A DNA stretch of 64,000 bases from Pogona vitticeps (lineage: Eukaryota > Chordata > Lepidosauria > Squamata > Agamidae), in the NCBI RefSeq assembly GCF_051106095.1, contig NC_135791.1, positions 3,550,001 to 3,614,000 of the forward strand, in the 5' to 3' direction. Position numbers and translations under genes: made by a program. Every line of letters starts with the position of its first letter. Positions within the stretch are counted from its first letter, which is position 1. Positions 57,495-64,000 of the stretch are shown here, in pieces. The notes beneath the pieces are model-generated. The model was not told the origin of the DNA, did no database searches, and worked only from the letters and a program-made list of their open reading frames with translations.

Positions 57495-58520
57495 ACGTGA
57501 AGCATCTATGGCCTGCGGCAGACGTTACAGCCTTCGAAGATGACCGAAGATGTCTGATTCATATGCCTCGGCAGCTTCCCGTTCCTCTAAAGGGTTGCGC
57601 TCCATTAGCCAGATGTGCCCAATTCCTGGCCCCCAACTCTCTTGATGAACAAACCACTGCTCAAAGCAACCACCTGACGCTTCTTGTGGCAGAGAGAAAC
57701 CCTTCATTGGCCAATACTTTCCAAACACATGGACTGGGAAGCAGACAGAACCATGGACGACATTTGGTTGGGAGTGAGCCTCTCTAAAGCCAAACCTGTA
57801 TCAAGAAAAACTTTTCAAGGCCTTCAAGGCAAGTGAGTCAGTCAACCATAGGAATCCACACAGGAGTTTCCTTGCCGTCCTGATAACCAACTCACTACAG
57901 TCTAGAGCGAGTATCTCTAGGATATCAGACAGGGAGTTTCCCCCAGCCCATGTCAAAGATAGCAGGTTTCAACTGGGAGTGATATGAATGCAGAGAATAT
58001 GTTCTACTGGAGAGTTAACAGCTTTCCCAAACAGTGGATGGTGAGTCATGTCTTCATCTACCTTCTATGAATTACGTTCAGATAGAAACAGAGCAATTGC
58101 CTTTTTTGCATGAGGACTTCCAAAAGCTTGGTCATGCTTCCTGGACTATTTTGGGAATTGTAGCCCAAAAATGATAACCCTCCTAGGCTCTGGAAATACC
58201 CTTTTTATGACAAGTTCCAAATCTCACAAATATTCCCCCTGCTCCATATGTAAATGTCACATGATGACAGACTGCTAGATTATGAGATTAGGATTGGGGA
58301 CATATAGAGCCAAGTCTTCATAGCACAAACACCTTCCCAGGCTGATTTTAATTGTCACTACTTTCCAGCTGAAAATACTGCACAAGATTGTCAAGCGAAA
58401 ACTTAAGGGCACATGGTGGGAGACAATAAACCAGGAAGAAGTGTGGGATATCATGTACTTCAGTGCTCCTACTACACTTCTCAACCTGTACAATAAAACA
58501 AAGTTATGTTTCTTCAATTT
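57495..58520. other. Unassigned sequence right of the palindrome
   Basis: A frame of about 100 codons on the plus strand and one of 67 codons on the minus strand cover 57482-57787. The latter includes LMERNPLEEREAAEAYESDI. Neither matches a family I recognise. The minus-strand composition is not random-looking, so a relic of a retroposed gene or a transposon is possible. The rest is plain non-coding DNA. An ATTAAA on the minus strand lies at 58524-58529. Confidence 0.4.
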
Positions 58521-58524
58521 TTTT

Positions 58525-59521
58525 TTAATATCTCAAAATGTTGCCTTCAAAAGCCTTACAAATGGAACACATGGGAATGACCCATTATACAACAAAAATG
58601 TTTAAATTATATACACCTAATACCCACTCACCCATCAGCTATTATTTAGTGCAACAGTTGAAATAACAGAGAAGGAAGAATATAAAAATGGCCTTTGGGA
58701 CACCGGATCCTTCCTTCAGCAGTGAGAATAAATTAATCAGAAACATGGATGTTGAATTTTCACTGAAGGTATGGGATTGGAACATGAGGTGGCCGAGCAC
58801 TTAATAAGCATTACTCACAATATTTGTTGTCATTATGAGACAGTAAAATAGGCTGGTAGATAGAAATAATTTAAACTAAGAATATTGCCATGAATTTAAT
58901 GGGCAGGGCTATTATTTTGCCTCTGAGTAGCCTGGCCATATGATAGCTTAAGTAAAAATAGGGTGTGTTTTTTTCCTCATAACAGGAATAAGACAGTAGG
59001 ACAGAGCCCCTTCCACCAGTACCCACAATTACTTTCAAATTACATGCTGTGTCCTGTGTCATGAGGAAATGGCTGTCTACTTCCCACAGATATATACAGA
59101 TATGGATTCAGGCTGCCATTCCTAAGAGTAGGAAAGGACAGAGAGAAATGCTGATGTTTTTTATGTGCAGGAAGATAAGAGTGACGTTCCTAGCTGGCAT
59201 CCAAATCTGGTATCACACTTCAAAACTGCAAGGTCTTAATATCCTGTAGATTTGCGTGAAGCCAACGATGGAAACTGGAAATGGGTGCATGTGCCTCTGA
59301 TGAGTATGAAAAGTGTCCTACACCTTACAAAGTTCTTCAGTACAAATCTGTGGAAATAACGCAGGAGAATTCAAAGTTGCTCCCTAAGGAAATAAAGCAG
59401 GTCATCAAGTTAAACAATCAGAGCATCTGAATGTCGAGAGGGAACGGAGATGCCTATGAACTCCTGGTGGCAATTCTAAGATCCTCTTCTCCAGTTCAGC
59501 AGGGGACACCTGCTCTCAGGT
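58525..59521 (-). other. TRAPPC3: TRAPPC3 3' UTR (extent uncertain)
   Basis: The sequence directly downstream of the TRAPPC3 stop on the minus strand is non-coding and repeat-free, as expected of a 3' UTR. Candidate poly(A) signals ATTAAA on the minus strand lie at 58895-58900 and 58524-58529. No AATAAA was seen on this strand nearby. Which end is used cannot be decided, so the left limit is only a bound. Confidence 0.45.
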
Positions 59522-62906
<3,385 letters not shown>

Positions 62907-64000
62907 CTAGAAAAATTCAAAACATATTTAGCATGGGTCAACAGGAAAATCTGCAAACATTTACCACAACTAGTTCGGTTGGCATGGATGGCATGAAAGA
63001 GACATGAAATGGGCAAGAAAGCTTCAACTTCATAGAATGTTGCACTGACTCCTGCAGATGCCTTGCAGTTCATACTTGAAAAGGAAATTGTCAGTTGGGA
63101 AGGAAATGACACTAAAACCAGGCTGTCTGCTGGTCTCGTTCAACGGACACGGGGAGGAAATGTGATCTCCAGAGATTACGAACAGGGAACCTCTGCTTCC
63201 CTTAATTTCCATCAAGGTTTCTGCTCCTGCTTCGGGAGAGCTGACACAGGATGATTATCTAATGATCCTGATGCTATCAGGATGGTATCTAATTGCTAGT
63301 AAAGTTAATATAACAATAACTCCTACAGCACTGAAGTCAATAGTGGGCCTGGTTGAAAGTTGAAATAAAACTTGCTCAAGCTTCATTAATCTACTGGATA
63401 AACTGTAACACATGTTTATAGCTGGCACTATAGACTGGATTTAACTGACAACAAAAAAGGATGGTCTCCCATACAATATCCTTCCTAAAAACAACTAAAA
63501 AGCTGGCACACATCTCAACAAATTAAACCAAACATTTCTGCCCTCTCCAACAATTAAAATGATCACGTGTGGTCAACCTCAAGAATATACACTGCACCCA
63601 ATGCTTTTTACTTCAAAATATTTGGAGCAAAATTCTCAATTCATTTTACCTGTAATGGGAAGGCGCTGGATTTTGCAAAGCCTTTCTCTTTGTTCTAGAG
63701 ATGGAAAGACCTACCCATGGGAAATTTTTGATAGTCTTTAACTGCTCATCAACGGCAGTTTTAACACCTTCATTATTCTGCTCAAAGGTTCAAAGGGAGA
63801 GCAAAGCGAAAGCCTTCTTAATGTTAGGACAGGCATGCAGTAGAAATACATGTAGCGTTAATAAAACAAACAAAAGAACAAACTGCTTCATCCGCCTCAC
63901 ATTCCTCAAATGTGAAGCAAGGGATATACACAATTTTTTTTAATTCATCAGTTATCAGAACTGTAGTTACGCAAATCTTCTCCCTATTAAAAACTAAATC
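62907..64000 (-). other. TRAPPC3: TRAPPC3 intron 1 (partial)
   Basis: Sequence upstream of exon 2 up to the window end. No stretch encoding the expected start (MSRQANRGTESKKM-like) was found on the minus strand. Intron 1 therefore continues past 64000, and exon 1 and the promoter are outside. Confidence 0.75.

Noticed and set aside
1-59000. COL8A2 exons expected from tetrapod gene order
   Set aside because: No Gly-X-Y run, no C1q-like domain and no signal-peptide exon could be found on either strand.
62907-64000. TRAPPC3 exon 1 inside the window
   Set aside because: No minus-strand segment encodes a SRQANRGTESKKM-like start with a donor site.

Overview
The window looks like nuclear DNA of a squamate reptile (lizard or snake). 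The evidence is a dense set of squamate-type retroposons: 5'-truncated BovB/RTE LINEs, Sauria-type tRNA SINEs with an RTE-like tail, and L2- and CR1-type LINE ends. There are also short DNA transposons flanked by TA or 8-bp duplications and many long tetra-, tri- and dinucleotide repeats. Base composition is mixed, introns are large, and open frames are short and non-homologous everywhere except at the right end.

Only one host gene can be supported. TRAPPC3 (BET3, a TRAPP vesicle-tethering subunit) lies on the minus strand at the right end. Its last four coding exons (62906-62809, 62564-62465, 61001-60819, 59641-59522) join in frame to give 166 residues ending in a stop. The first exon, about 14 residues, is beyond base 64000. 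The 3' UTR runs leftward from 59521.

The other roughly 58 kb shows no recognisable coding exon. 1-5000: L2-type LINE end, Sauria SINE, RTE tail with a (CAA)n array, Tigger-like element, and a BovB copy with an 11-bp target duplication. 5000-16000: unique sequence with a small hAT element, a BovB tail, several SINEs and an (ATC)n array. 16000-31000: unique sequence, a (TA)n array, an L2-type LINE end, a long (TTCC)n array, a Sauria SINE, a TA-flanked palindromic transposon (24697-25124) and two further MITE-like elements. 31000-42000: RTE and CR1 fragments, a second copy of the 24.7-kb transposon (37017-37416), a SINE with an L2-type tail, and a 400-bp compound tetranucleotide block. 42000-58500: two related LTR-like fossils in opposite orientation (about 43.0 and 55.0-55.3 kb), BovB copies, a SINE/BovB mosaic, a hAT-type element, and a 207-bp imperfect palindrome at 57.3-57.5 kb.

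In tetrapods TRAPPC3 usually neighbours COL8A2 and MAP7D1. The gene-free stretch downstream of TRAPPC3 is therefore probably the spacer, or the non-coding 5' part of the next gene, but no collagen exon could be found. I did not find a convincing new multi-gene system. The most useful leads are the transposon architecture (tail sharing, mosaics, palindromes) and the repeated ACTACAACTCCCAG-type motifs.
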